Counted from the first letter of the stretch, positions 1-8,629 are shown. The stretch: DNA of 64,000 bases from Phytoactinopolyspora mesophila (GCF_010122465.1 NZ_WLZY01000008.1:1-64000); one strand, 5' to 3'. Notes: generated by a model not told the origin, from the letters alone. Numbers and translations are program-made.

Positions 1-72
1 TGTGGTCGCGAACCCGCGACCACAACCCACTGACGATCACCTCATCACGACCACAACCCACTGACGATCACC
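1..72. repeat. Intergenic palindromic repeat cluster, copy A (left edge cut)
   Basis: Two direct copies of a roughly 25-bp motif ending CTGACGATCACC lie at 15-41 and 46-72, offset by 31 bp. Positions 1-24 fold as a hairpin (TGTGGTCGCG, loop AACC, then its complement). The left arm of the larger palindrome is probably outside the window. The cluster sits 7 bp past the stop codon of the Gfo/Idh/MocA gene, the same placement as the other three clusters (5645, 19929 and 45329). Confidence 0.85.
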
Positions 73-78
73 GCGTAG

Positions 79-1278
79 TTACACGGTGGTCCAGGCGCTG
101 TCCTTGGTAGCGCTCCGCTCGACGGCGGCCAGCACCTTCTGCACCCGGAGCCCGTCCTCGAACGACGGCTCGGGGTCGCGGTCCTCCGCAATCGCCGTGA
201 GCAGGTCAACAGCTTGGTGGGTGAACCCGTGCTCGTATCCGAGGAGATGACCAGGCGGCCACCACGCCTCGAGATAGGGGTGTTCGGGCTCGGTCACGAG
301 GATCCGGCGGAAGCCCGCGGACGACGATTCCTCATCGGCGTCGTAGAAGTGCAGCACGTTCATGTCCTCGAAGTCGAATGCCAGCGCACCGGCAGAGCCG
401 TTGATCTCGATCCGGATGGCATTCTTGCGGCCCGTGGCATACCGCGTGGCCTCGAAGGTAGCCAGCGCTCCACCGGTGAACCTGCCGAGGAAGACCGCGG
501 CGTCGTCCACGGTGACCTCACCCAACTCGGCAGACTCCGCGTCACCGACGTGGCCGCCGAGCTTGCTGCCCGTCCCCGCCGCGGGCTCGGGCTGCGGGCG
601 CTGCCGCCCAAAGGTCTCCATCATGGCGCTGACGCCGGAGATCTGTTCACCGGTGATGAACTGGGTGAGGTCGACGATGTGTGCGCCGATGTCGCCAAGT
701 GATCCGGATCCTGCCCGATCCTTCTCCAACCTCCACGACATCGGCACCTGGGGATCGACCAGCCAGTCCTGCAGGTACTGAGCTCGCACATGGCGGATCT
801 CACCGATGCGGCCCTGTGCCACCAAGGTCTGGGCCAGCTTGACAGCAGGGACGCGCCGGTAGGTGAACCCGACCATGGACCGCACGCCGCGATCACGTGC
901 CGCTTGTGCCGCCTCGACCATGGCTTCGGCCTCGGCAACCGAGTTGGCCAGCGGTTTCTCGCACAGGACGTGTTTACCCGCCTCCAACGCCGCGATGGCG
1001 ATCTCGGGATGGCTGTCGCCCGGAGTACACACGTCGACCAGTCCGATGTCGTCCCGGTTGATCAGCGCCCGCCAGTCGGTTTCGACTTGTTCCCAGCCGA
1101 ACCTCTCCGCCACCGCGTGTGCACGCTCGACCTGCCGTCCCCCGAGCACGGCCAGCCGGGGCGCCAATGGCAAGTCGAAGAAGCTGCGTGCGTTGCGCCA
1201 CCCGTGCGAGTGGGCAGTACCCATGAAGGCGTAACCCACCATGCCGATCCCCAGTATCGGCCTGCTGTCATCAGTCAT
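79..1278 (-). CDS. Gfo/Idh/MocA family NAD(P)-dependent oxidoreductase
   Basis: Cytoplasmic dehydrogenase of the inositol dehydrogenase/glucose-fructose oxidoreductase family, expected to oxidise or reduce a sugar or cyclitol with NAD(P). The 399-aa protein has an N-terminal Rossmann motif (GIGMVGYAFMG, about 10-20), the family signature EKP at about 107-109, and a D-x-x-x-H pair (GDIGAH, about 195-200) where the catalytic His is expected. The frame is open 38 codons further upstream, but ATG 1278 was chosen because AGGGGAT lies just before it and the Rossmann fold starts directly after. It neighbours a sugar dehydrogenase, a TIM-barrel isomerase and a ROK regulator, which suggests sugar or polyol catabolism. 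Its upstream region carries GTTTCG-N4-CGAAAC, matching a site before the ROK gene. The substrate cannot be named. Confidence 0.9.
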   Translation of the reverse strand: MTDDSRPILGIGMVGYAFMGTAHSHGWRNARSFFDLPLAPRLAVLGGRQVERAHAVAERFGWEQVETDWRALINRDDIGLVDVCTPGDSHPEIAIAALEAGKHVLCEKPLANSVAEAEAMVEAAQAARDRGVRSMVGFTYRRVPAVKLAQTLVAQGRIGEIRHVRAQYLQDWLVDPQVPMSWRLEKDRAGSGSLGDIGAHIVDLTQFITGEQISGVSAMMETFGRQRPQPEPAAGTGSKLGGHVGDAESAELGEVTVDDAAVFLGRFTGGALATFEATRYATGRKNAIRIEINGSAGALAFDFEDMNVLHFYDADEESSSAGFRRILVTEPEHPYLEAWWPPGHLLGYEHGFTHQAVDLLTAIAEDRDPEPSFEDGLRVQKVLAAVERSATKDSAWTTV

Positions 1279-1360
1279 AGAAGATCCCCTGTAGTTGATT
1301 ACGGTTTTCTGGTGGCGAATCGTGGCCGAGCCAGCGCGAAGCCGAACTCGCCCGACGCAG

Positions 1361-1376
1361 GTTTCGTCTCCGAAAC
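1361..1376. promoter_or_regulatory. Candidate operator GTTTCG-N4-CGAAAC
   Basis: Perfect 6-bp palindrome with a 4-nt centre, 83 bp upstream of the Gfo/Idh/MocA start codon. The same layout (TTTCG-N4-CGAAA) is found in front of the ROK regulator at 7045-7060, so the ROK protein is a candidate ligand. This is inference from shared symmetry only. Confidence 0.45.
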
Positions 1377-1450
1377 ACCTCCGTGCTGACACTATTCAAC
1401 GGCAGTGCTTGTGCGCTGGCGCGGCGACGCCCCGTCGTTCACGATGCAGA

Positions 1451-1476
1451 GTCCTCGCCGCCGGCACGGCGAGGAC
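1451..1476 (-). terminator. Hairpin after sugar dehydrogenase gene
   Basis: GTCCTCGCCG, a 6-nt loop and its exact complement form a 10-bp GC-rich stem 24 nt past the stop codon of the sugar dehydrogenase gene. No T-run follows, as is common for high-GC actinomycete terminators. Confidence 0.55.
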
Positions 1477-1499
1477 CCCGTCCTTACCCGCATGTGTCT

Positions 1500-4298
1500 T
1501 CAGCTACGCCCGCCGATGCCCGACCGCGCCGCGGCGCGAACCAGCAGCGCACGTTCGTTGCTGGTAATGACAGCGTCGGCCAGCAGGTCGCGGGTGACAC
1601 CGTCGACATGCGAGACGAACTCACCACGGTTGCGCCACTCCCGCCCGTCGTCGAGCAGTTCGCTGACGCAGGTTCCGGTCCCGGCATCCCGGTCTTCGAC
1701 TCCGGAATCGGCGACACCAAGCACAATCGTGCCCTCGCACACCTGCGACGGCGGCGGCCCCGCCACTCCTTCGCCTATCGCATCGAAGAAGTTCAGGTTG
1801 AACAGCTCCGCATCCGCGTCGGCGTCCGGGTTCGTGAACACCAGGTACGCGGTGAACGTCGTGCCCGGATCGTTCACCTCGGTCGACACGAACTCCCAAT
1901 CGCCCCCGGTGTTGGTCACCTCGGCAGCGCCGAGCAGTTCCCCGTCCGGCGCATCGCGGCGAAGCTCGATGGTTCCGCCGGCTCCCTCGGAGCGGACCCG
2001 GAACTCGATCTCGTCGATGTTCAGCAGGTGCACCGGTTCGAAGGCCACCCAATCGCCGTGGTTCACGTCGGACAGCCGCTGACCACCGCTCTCCTCCGGG
2101 TCTTGCGCGTTCTGGGTGCTCACCCCTTCGGCCGCGTCGTAGAACTGCGCCTGCTTCCGCTTCGGCTGAAGTGTCACCTGATCGGTACCGGTCAGGGTGG
2201 GCAGGCCCTCGGCGCCGCGGTCGGTGTACCGGGCCGTGAGCACCCAGTACACGTTCAGATCCGGACCGTGTCCGGAGTCGGCGGGGGTGTCGAAGGTACC
2301 CTCGCATCCTCGCTGCTCACCCATGGGATGAGCATGTTCGTCGTGACCGAGGGCGGAGTTCAGGATCACCTCGTCGCAATTGATGTCGCCGTCTTCGACG
2401 TCGGTCACGTCGATCCGATAACCGCCACCTTCGCCCCAGTCGAAGAACCCGCCGTCCACCGGCAGCGCCAGATCGACCTCGGGCGCGGTATTCCCGACGA
2501 CGATCGTCGTGCCTGCCTGTCCGGTCAGCCCATTGGTGTCGGTCACGGTCAGCGTGACCGGGTAGACGCCGTTTTCGGTGAACGTGTGCGTGGGGTGTGT
2601 CTCGGTGGATGTCGCTCCGTCGCCGAAGTTCCAGTGGTACTCGGCGATCTCCACGTCCTCGTCCGGGTGCTCCGTCCCTTCGCTGGAGAAGGCAACTTCG
2701 AGCGGGGCCTGGCCGGAGCGTACCGACGGGGTCACCCGGGCACGTGGCGAGCGGCCGTCGGCGACGTAGTCAACCCTGGACAGCTGTGCCAGCGGGTGCT
2801 CGACGAAGAACCCGCCGCCGTACTCCAGCACGTACAGTGAGCCGTCGGGTCCCCACTCCATGTCCATCGGAGCGTTCCAGTCCATATCCGGCAGCATGTC
2901 GGTGATCTCGTGCACGGCTGTGCCGTCGTCGTCGAGATGGAACTGCTTGATGTAGTTCCGGGTCCACTCGTAGAAGAGTGGCACGCCGTCGAACTCCACC
3001 GGGAACGCCGTCGGGAACTGCTCAGCCACGTCGGCGTCGTACTGGTAGGCCGGCCCGCCCATCGGCCCGCCACCGCCACTGCCCAGCTCGGGGAACTCCG
3101 GGACGACGGTGCTGTTGTGGTACCACACCTCGGCGGGGGTCATCGGGGGCAGTTGTTCTAGGCCGGTGTTGAGCGGCGACTCGTTCACCGGGGCGTCGCA
3201 GTCGAAGGTGTCTCCCGACTCACCGGTTTCGAAGTCGTAATCTACGTACGGGAACTTGTTGCCCACGCAGTACGGCCAGCCGTGGTTGCGAGGCTCGGTG
3301 ATGACCACCCATTCGATCGTCGCCCGGGGGCCGCGATCCGGATTCGGCGCGCTCGCGTCCGGGCCGTAGTCGCCGAGGTAGACCGCATCGGTCACGGGGT
3401 CGACGGAGAACCGGAACGGGTTGCGGAAACCCATCGCGTAGATCTCCGGCCGGGCCAGTTCGGGATCGTAGACCCCATCCGGGAACAGATGGTCCCACTC
3501 GCCGCTGGTGAACATGTTGTCGTCCGGAACGTCGTAGGAACCGTCCTCGTTCACGGTGATCCGCAGCAGCTTCCCCCGCAGATCAGCCGTGTTGGCCGAG
3601 GTACGTTGCGCGTCGAACCCCGGGTTGCGATACGGGCGAACGTCGATCGGCGTGTAGTTCTGCGATTGGAACGGATTGGTGTCGTCGCCGGTGGACAGGA
3701 ACAGGTTGCCCTGTGAGTCGAAACCGATATCCCCGCCGTTGTGGCAGCACAGTCCCCGGTTGATCGGCACCTCGAGAATCTCCTGCTCGGAGTCCAGGTC
3801 AATGTAGGGGTTCACCGGGTCGTCGACGAACTGGAACCGCGACAGCACGTTGTGCCCGACGTAGTCGTCGAAAATGCTCGTGTCACCACCAGGCTCGACC
3901 TCATTCGGCGCGGGCCCTTCCGGGAAGCCGGGGATCACCGGCGAGTAATACACGTACACCCAGCCGTTGTCCTCGAAATCCGGATCCAGCGCGATGCCCT
4001 GCATCCCGTCCTCGGAGAACTGGTACACCGGCAGCGACGTGATCACGCGGGTGCTTGCCGTCTGCGGATCGTAGAGGCGGAACTGGCCCTGCCGGTTCGT
4101 GTGCAGCACCCGCCGGTCCGGGAGAACCGCCATCGACATCGGCTCACCGACTTCACTCGTCAGGGTGATCTTTTCGTAGTCTTCCCAGTCGGTGTCGGGA
4201 TGGTCATGCGCGCCCGCGGGGGCCACGCCGGCAAGGCCTGCCGCGGCGACGGCGATGGCCGAGATCACGGCCGCGATTCGGGTTGATATCGACATCAT
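1500..4298 (-). CDS. Secreted GSDH-type sugar dehydrogenase with PKD and carbohydrate-binding-like domains
   Basis: Large exported protein (932 aa). A signal peptide covers about 1-30 (ends AGVAPAGA). Residues about 40-480 resemble glucose/sorbosone dehydrogenase beta-propellers, including LCCHNGGDIGFD and LFLSTGDD near 180; members of this family use PQQ to oxidise sugars outside the cell. A PKD domain follows at about 518-600 (YHWNFGDG, HTFTENGVYPVTLTVTD). A CBM6-like jelly roll lies at about 711-843, then a short Cys-containing tail. Start ATG 4298 was chosen because AAGGAG lies 9 nt upstream; the open frame extends 21 codons further without a ribosome site. It lies 153 bp behind the TIM-barrel gene and may be cotranscribed with it. 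PQQ dependence and substrate are family-level inference. Confidence 0.85.
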   Translation of the reverse strand: MMSISTRIAAVISAIAVAAAGLAGVAPAGAHDHPDTDWEDYEKITLTSEVGEPMSMAVLPDRRVLHTNRQGQFRLYDPQTASTRVITSLPVYQFSEDGMQGIALDPDFEDNGWVYVYYSPVIPGFPEGPAPNEVEPGGDTSIFDDYVGHNVLSRFQFVDDPVNPYIDLDSEQEILEVPINRGLCCHNGGDIGFDSQGNLFLSTGDDTNPFQSQNYTPIDVRPYRNPGFDAQRTSANTADLRGKLLRITVNEDGSYDVPDDNMFTSGEWDHLFPDGVYDPELARPEIYAMGFRNPFRFSVDPVTDAVYLGDYGPDASAPNPDRGPRATIEWVVITEPRNHGWPYCVGNKFPYVDYDFETGESGDTFDCDAPVNESPLNTGLEQLPPMTPAEVWYHNSTVVPEFPELGSGGGGPMGGPAYQYDADVAEQFPTAFPVEFDGVPLFYEWTRNYIKQFHLDDDGTAVHEITDMLPDMDWNAPMDMEWGPDGSLYVLEYGGGFFVEHPLAQLSRVDYVADGRSPRARVTPSVRSGQAPLEVAFSSEGTEHPDEDVEIAEYHWNFGDGATSTETHPTHTFTENGVYPVTLTVTDTNGLTGQAGTTIVVGNTAPEVDLALPVDGGFFDWGEGGGYRIDVTDVEDGDINCDEVILNSALGHDEHAHPMGEQRGCEGTFDTPADSGHGPDLNVYWVLTARYTDRGAEGLPTLTGTDQVTLQPKRKQAQFYDAAEGVSTQNAQDPEESGGQRLSDVNHGDWVAFEPVHLLNIDEIEFRVRSEGAGGTIELRRDAPDGELLGAAEVTNTGGDWEFVSTEVNDPGTTFTAYLVFTNPDADADAELFNLNFFDAIGEGVAGPPPSQVCEGTIVLGVADSGVEDRDAGTGTCVSELLDDGREWRNRGEFVSHVDGVTRDLLADAVITSNERALLVRAAARSGIGGRS

Positions 4299-4451
4299 CT
4301 GACATTTCTCCTTGTCAGGCAGGTAGTGCGGAGGGTCGGCCCACTTTGCGCGCCTGGTCACTCATGAACGCCGCAATGGGCCGGCCCTCGCGTATTGCAG
4401 TCCTCGAACGCCACAGGTGCGCAGTGCCCGGAGACCAGAGGCCGTGATCCG

Positions 4452-5405
4452 TCAGCCGCGAAGCGTCGACATCGCCTCGTAGCTGCGCTCCGCGGCGCCG
4501 AAGGCTCCGCCGAGCTCCGGCGGGGTGCCGGGAGCGTTGTCCTGCTCCCACAGCGAGATATATGCGCCGACGGCCCGGAGTTCGCGATAGAACGACGCGA
4601 AGTCGATATCACCCGCGCCGAACTCGACGATGTCGTAGCCGTTCGGGTTGTCCGGGTTGCTGGCGCCGTCCTTGGCGTGGAAAAGGGGATAGCGGCGTGG
4701 GTTCGCTTTGACGTACTCGACAGGTTCGAAGCCCGGAGCAATGTGCTGCCCGGCGTAGGCCCAGTAGATGTCCATCTCCAGGTAGACGAGCTTCGGGTCC
4801 GTCTCGGACAGGAGCAGGTCGTAGAGACGCACACCTGGATCGTCCGCGGCGAAGCGGAACTCATTGTGATGATTGTGGTGATACCACTTGAGCCCGCGCG
4901 CGGCCGCGGCGGCGCCAAAACCGTTGAACTCTTCGGCAGCCGCCTTGTAGCCGGCCACCGTGCGGTTACCTGGAGACACCGGCTCGTTGGCCGTGCCGAT
5001 GTAGGGCAACCCGAGGGTTTCGGCGATGTCTAGCTCAGCCTCCATGTTGTTGCGGAAATCGTTGATGCCGCGGTGGCCGCCGATGCCGTTGAGCCCGTTG
5101 TCGTCGAGCAGCTGCCGGATCCGCGCGGGCGTGATGCCTGGCTCGGCCGACGAGGTGTAGCCGGCGAACTCCACATGCCGGTACCCCATCCGGGAGAGCT
5201 CTTCGAACACGGCCCGGAATCCTAATTCGCTGACGAGGTTACGGATCGTGAACAGCTGGATGCCGATTCGCCCGCGTGGGATGAGCCGGGCTCTTGGCGC
5301 CGCCGAGGCCGAGAGTGAGCTTGCGATGGTGGCCGTACTGACGGCCGCCGTTGTACCTGCGACAGCGCTCAGAAACTGCCGCCGGTTGATCTCCGGACGT
5401 GCCAT
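4452..5405 (-). CDS. Exported sugar phosphate isomerase/epimerase-like TIM barrel
   Basis: 317-aa xylose-isomerase-like TIM-barrel protein. It begins with a twin-arginine-type signal (INRRQFLSAVAG, about 6-17, then a hydrophobic Ala-rich stretch), so it probably acts outside the membrane after folding in the cytoplasm. Barrel segments include IGIQLFTIRNL, YRHVEFAGY, YLEMDIYWAYAG and PLFHAKDG; the acidic and His residues in the last two fit the metal site of the family. Start ATG 5405 has CAGGAG 5 nt upstream; an open extension of 46 codons overlaps the promoter and was rejected. Family members isomerise or epimerise sugars, but many exported ones have no assigned reaction. It heads the unit with the sugar dehydrogenase. 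Confidence 0.88.
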   Translation of the reverse strand: MARPEINRRQFLSAVAGTTAAVSTATIASSLSASAAPRARLIPRGRIGIQLFTIRNLVSELGFRAVFEELSRMGYRHVEFAGYTSSAEPGITPARIRQLLDDNGLNGIGGHRGINDFRNNMEAELDIAETLGLPYIGTANEPVSPGNRTVAGYKAAAEEFNGFGAAAAARGLKWYHHNHHNEFRFAADDPGVRLYDLLLSETDPKLVYLEMDIYWAYAGQHIAPGFEPVEYVKANPRRYPLFHAKDGASNPDNPNGYDIVEFGAGDIDFASFYRELRAVGAYISLWEQDNAPGTPPELGGAFGAAERSYEAMSTLRG

Positions 5406-5514
5406 GTCGTTCTCCTGGTGAATGAGACCGAAGACGATGGGCAGTTGCGCGGGGCGCATATGCGCGAGGTTCACCACCTCCGTCCGGCGCCCGACAGTGA
5501 CTGGTTGATGTCGA

Positions 5515-5543
5515 AACATATTGTTAACCAAGCAATAGGTCAA
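5515..5543 (-). promoter_or_regulatory. Sigma-70-type promoter of the TIM-barrel/sugar dehydrogenase unit
   Basis: Reading the minus strand: -35 TTGACC (5543-5538), 17-bp spacer, -10 TATGTT (5520-5515). It lies in an unusually AT-rich stretch (5510-5580) about 110 bp before the start codon. CTTTCG (5558-5563) and CGAAAG (5575-5580) form an interrupted inverted repeat just upstream, a candidate regulator site. Confidence 0.55.
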
Positions 5544-5644
5544 TACTTTTCGTCAAACTTTCGACATAAACTTGCGAAAGAACGACGGCCGTCCGCGTTT
5601 AGTTGGGCGCATTGGTCGCATGCGGCGTAAAAGTCGCCGAATCC

Positions 5645-5733
5645 GGTGATCGTCAGTGGGTTGTGGTCGCTGTGAGGTGATCGTCAGTACGCCGTGGTCG
5701 TGGGACTACGACCACGGCGTACTGACGATCACC
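5645..5733. repeat. Intergenic palindromic repeat cluster, copy B
   Basis: Three copies of the 25-bp motif (GGTGATCGTCAGT, one variable base, then a CG-rich half ending GTGGTCG). Copies at 5645 and 5676 are direct and 31 bp apart. The second pairs perfectly over 25 bp with an inverted copy at 5709-5733 around an 8-nt loop. The cluster lies 43 bp beyond the stop codon of the ROK gene. No gene is seen in the rest of 5406-5775 apart from the promoter at 5515-5543. Confidence 0.9.
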
Positions 5734-5775
5734 GGCATTTGGGGCGCGCAAGGCAGCCCGTGCCAGGATCCGCGC

Positions 5776-7017
5776 TCAACCAGCCGCGTAGACGGCTTCG
5801 CTGATCAATGCCGCCGCACCGACGACACCGGCATCGTCGCCCATCTCACTGAGCACGATCGGCAGGTTCCCAGTGGCCAACGGCGGCGAGCGACGGTAGA
5901 CGACGCCTCGCACCTCGGCGAGCAACGGATGCCCGAGCCGGGCAACCCGGCCCCCGATGACGATCAGACCGGGGTTGAAGAATGACACGAGGCTCGCCAG
6001 CACCCAGCCCACCCGATTGCCGCCGTCCCGGATCAATTGGACGGCATGCCCGTCACCCCGGCTGACGGCTTGAGCGACGTCGGCCGCCGTCAGCTCGCCT
6101 TTCTCCTCAAGCAGTGCGGCGAGGGCGGGCGAGCGACCGTTGCGGACAGCGGCCAACGCGTCCCGCGCGAGGGCCGCGCCACCGAAATACGCTTCCAGGC
6201 ATCCAGTGTTGCCGCAGGCACACATCGGCCCGACCTCCTCTACGCGGATGTGCCCGATGTCGCCCGCGCAGCCGTCGACGCCGCGGTACAGCTGGCCGCC
6301 CACGATGATGCCGCAGCCGATTCCGGTTCCTATCTTGACGAATAGGAACGACGGCGCCGACTTCGCGACCCCCGAATGCTGCTCCCCCAACGCCATCAAG
6401 TTGACGTCGTTGTCCAGCAGAACCGGGCACCCGAGCTCGCGGGCCACCGCATCACGCACCGGATAGCCGTCCCAACCCGGCATGATCGGCGGTGCTGCCG
6501 GAATGCCGCCGTGGAAGTCCACTGGGCCGGGTACACCTATACCCACACCTGCCGGCCGGTCGATGTTCTGCTCAGCCAGCACCTCGCGAGTCAGCTCCAG
6601 GGCCGCACCGAGCACGTGTTCCGGGCCCAAGCGCACATCCATCGCCATGTGGTGACGCTCGCCCAGCACAGCCAGCCGGCCGTCGGTGATCGCCACGGAC
6701 ATCGATGTCGCGCCGATGTCGATTCCGACGAAGCGCAGGTCGGCCGAGAGGTCAACCAGGGTGGAGCGGCGCCCGCCGCGTGAAGCCGCGGGCCCAGCGG
6801 GCTCGGCGAGACCGAGCTCGGCGAGGCGGTTGATCTCACCAGCCATCGTCGTGCGGGAGACCCCCATCCGGTCCGCCAGCTGAACGCGCGACAACGGACC
6901 TTCGTCCCGCAGCAGTTTCAGAACCTTGGCCTGGGTGGGATTTTCGGCCCGGCCGGCCAGTGTGTGTGGCACGGGTTTCATCCTGCCACGCGGCCGTTTC
7001 GCCAACGGTCTCGCCAC
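5776..7017 (-). CDS. ROK family transcriptional regulator
   Basis: 413-aa sugar-responsive repressor type. A winged helix-turn-helix occupies about 28-85 (VLKLLRDEGPLSRVQLADRM), followed by a ROK sugar-kinase-like domain: phosphate motif GIDIGATS at about 98-105, and the zinc/sugar motif CACGNTGCLE at about 263-272. Known ROK regulators (XylR, NagC, Mlc types) release DNA on sugar or sugar-phosphate binding. GTG 7017 gives the longest reading; ATG 6981 (MKPVPHTLAGR) is an equally good start, since neither has a clear ribosome site. It probably controls the sugar genes to its left. A symmetric TTTTCG-N4-CGAAAA site sits upstream, suggesting autoregulation. Confidence 0.9.
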   Translation of the reverse strand: MARPLAKRPRGRMKPVPHTLAGRAENPTQAKVLKLLRDEGPLSRVQLADRMGVSRTTMAGEINRLAELGLAEPAGPAASRGGRRSTLVDLSADLRFVGIDIGATSMSVAITDGRLAVLGERHHMAMDVRLGPEHVLGAALELTREVLAEQNIDRPAGVGIGVPGPVDFHGGIPAAPPIMPGWDGYPVRDAVARELGCPVLLDNDVNLMALGEQHSGVAKSAPSFLFVKIGTGIGCGIIVGGQLYRGVDGCAGDIGHIRVEEVGPMCACGNTGCLEAYFGGAALARDALAAVRNGRSPALAALLEEKGELTAADVAQAVSRGDGHAVQLIRDGGNRVGWVLASLVSFFNPGLIVIGGRVARLGHPLLAEVRGVVYRRSPPLATGNLPIVLSEMGDDAGVVGAAALISEAVYAAG

Positions 7018-7044
7018 TCAGCAGCGTCGGTGATCGTTGTCAGC

Positions 7045-7060
7045 TTTTCGCTGTCGAAAA
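7045..7060. promoter_or_regulatory. Candidate ROK autoregulatory operator TTTTCG-N4-CGAAAA
   Basis: Perfect 6-bp inverted repeat with centre CTGT, 28 bp upstream of the ROK reading frame. It shares TTTCG-N4-CGAAA with the site before the Gfo/Idh/MocA gene at 1361-1376. Confidence 0.5.
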
Positions 7061-7145
7061 TAGCACAATCGGGACACAAAGCCGCCGGACAACAGCCTGA
7101 AACCGGCAACGATCAACGAAGGGCTGGGTACTGGATAGGACCAGT

Positions 7146-7661
7146 ATGCGGCGCACGCTGTGGCAAGCTATGCCCATGATCGATGGCCCGATACATGTCC
7201 TGACCACGGTCGCAGCCGTGGGATCCGCTGTCATGGCCGGCTGTTTCCTCATCTTCTCGGTCATGGTGATGCCCGCGCTGGCCCGGCTTTCCGCAACCCA
7301 AGGCATCGCGGCGATGCAGCAGATCAACATCGTGGCCATCCGGCCGGTCTTCATGACGACGCTGTTCGCTCCGGCGCTGATCTCGATCGTGCTGCTGATC
7401 GTCTCGATCGCTGAACTGGGCGAAACCTGGGCCGGATACGTGCTGGCGGGCAGCGTCACTTACCTCATCGCAGCGATCGTGGTGACCGCCGGCTACAACG
7501 TCCCGCGCAACAACGCGCTCGCCGAGCTGGATCCGGCCGACCCGAACGCCGAAGCCCACTGGGGGCAGTATGTCAGGGAGTGGACCAGGAGCAACCACGT
7601 CCGCGCACTCGGTTCACTGGCGGCGGCCGTCCTCTTCACCCTCGCCCTCGTTTCCCGTTGA
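7146..7661 (+). CDS. DUF1772 / anthrone-oxygenase-like membrane protein
   Basis: 171-aa integral membrane protein with about four hydrophobic segments (roughly 22-42, 68-90, 95-116 and 150-168). The segment YNVPRNNALAELDP matches the conserved N-V-P-x-N-x-x-L loop of the DUF1772 family. Fungal relatives oxidise anthrones; bacterial members have no established role. The start is uncertain: ATG 7146 has GGA about 10 nt upstream, while ATG 7170 or 7176 would still leave the first membrane span intact. It appears to be a single-gene unit closed by the hairpin at 7675. Confidence 0.75.
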   Translation: MRRTLWQAMPMIDGPIHVLTTVAAVGSAVMAGCFLIFSVMVMPALARLSATQGIAAMQQINIVAIRPVFMTTLFAPALISIVLLIVSIAELGETWAGYVLAGSVTYLIAAIVVTAGYNVPRNNALAELDPADPNAEAHWGQYVREWTRSNHVRALGSLAAAVLFTLALVSR

Positions 7662-7674
7662 TCATGCACACAGC

Positions 7675-7692
7675 GCCGCGCCACAACGCGGC
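7675..7692 (+). terminator. Hairpin terminator after DUF1772 gene
   Basis: GCCGCG, loop CCACAA, CGCGGC, followed by CTATTGTT. It begins 14 nt after the stop codon. Confidence 0.5.
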
Positions 7693-7841
7693 CTATTGTT
7701 CACAGTCCTCTGAGATGAGGGCTTGATTCGATTCATCCGGTACGATATGGCCGAAATGTCTATGTAGCTGCTCGTCAGGTCACCATTACTTGACAATGAC
7801 GTGAACCGCATAGGCCGAACATGTCATGCACGGGGGTGCAC

Positions 7842-8471
7842 ATGGCCGAGCCTGCCGGCGTGCGCGAATGGAACGGCGCACACCTGCCTCTGCCCGGAAC
7901 TTTCACCATCGACCCTACCCACACCACCGTGGGCTTCGTCGCACGCCATCTGATGGTGACGCAGGTCAGAGGCAGGTTCGAAGAGGTGGAGGGGGTCATC
8001 CACGTCGCCGAGAATCCGCTCGATTCCCGGGCCGGCGCGACCATCAAAACAGCGAGCATCGTCACCGGTGCCGCTGATCGCGACGCCCACCTCAGCAGCT
8101 CCGACTTTCTCGACGTCGAACACTTCCCCTCGATCTCCTATGTCTCACGAGAGATCATCGGCGGCGACCCCGACGCCAAGTGGGACATGGTCGATGGCAA
8201 GGTAGTACGCCGCCGTCGTGGCAGCGGGCGACTCCTGGTCACCGGCGACCTGACGATCAAGGGAATCACCCGGCCGATCACTCTCGACCTCTCCATCGAC
8301 GGCGTCACCGGCGACCCATGGGGCGGTGAACGCCTGGCGCTCAGCGCCACCGGCGAGATCGACCGAGAAGCCTACGGCATGACCTGGAACGTCGCACTCG
8401 AAACGGGCGGCTGGCTGGTGTCACAGAAGATCCGGATCGAGATCCGCGCTCAGGCCGTTCGCGCCGGCTGA
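7842..8471 (+). CDS. YceI family protein
   Basis: 209-aa lipocalin-like YceI domain protein. Typical family segments are FTIDPTHTTVGFVARHLMVTQVRGRF near the N-terminus, then SSDFLDVEHFPSISYVSRE and TGDLTIKGITRPITLDL. The barrel is known to bind polyprenoid-type lipids in some members. No signal peptide is seen, so a cytoplasmic location is likely. ATG 7842 was preferred because GGGGGTG lies directly upstream, and because the seven residues before it (from 7821) add nothing conserved. It lies between two membrane-function units with its own upstream region; a TTGACA at 7790-7795 is a possible -35 element. No operon partner is evident. Confidence 0.88.
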   Translation: MAEPAGVREWNGAHLPLPGTFTIDPTHTTVGFVARHLMVTQVRGRFEEVEGVIHVAENPLDSRAGATIKTASIVTGAADRDAHLSSSDFLDVEHFPSISYVSREIIGGDPDAKWDMVDGKVVRRRRGSGRLLVTGDLTIKGITRPITLDLSIDGVTGDPWGGERLALSATGEIDREAYGMTWNVALETGGWLVSQKIRIEIRAQAVRAG

Positions 8472-8541
8472 GCCGCGCAGCCGACGCGGGCTCCGGTCAC
8501 CCCACAACAGCACCGGCCCGGGATACGCATAAGCCCATTCA

Positions 8542-8560
8542 AGAAATGATTCTCACTCTT
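8542..8560. promoter_or_regulatory. Fur/Zur-like box 1
   Basis: Contains AATGA-N3-TCACT, one base from the AATGA-N3-TCATT core shared by Fur and actinobacterial Zur boxes. It lies upstream of the metallophore ABC operon. Confidence 0.4.
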
Positions 8561-8583
8561 GTTACGATACCCGTGCACATGGA

Positions 8584-8605
8584 ATGAACCGACCCGTCGG
8601 TTCAT
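8584..8605. promoter_or_regulatory. 22-bp perfect palindrome between the two Fur/Zur-like boxes
   Basis: ATGAACCGAC, two bases, then its exact complement GTCGGTTCAT. It may be an operator for a second regulator or an mRNA hairpin in the leader. It does not fit the DtxR/IdeR consensus. Confidence 0.5.
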
Positions 8606-8610
8606 CATAC

Positions 8611-8629
8611 GAGAATGACGATCATTTCC
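8611..8629. promoter_or_regulatory. Fur/Zur-like box 2
   Basis: AATGA-CGA-TCATT core; by my count 14 of 19 positions match the classical Fur box. It lies 22 bp before the GTG start of the permease gene, so occupancy would block transcription or initiation. Confidence 0.55.

Noticed and set aside
1383-2840. Plus-strand open frame of 485 codons opposite the sugar dehydrogenase
   Set aside because: Antisense shadow; no start signal, low-complexity translation.
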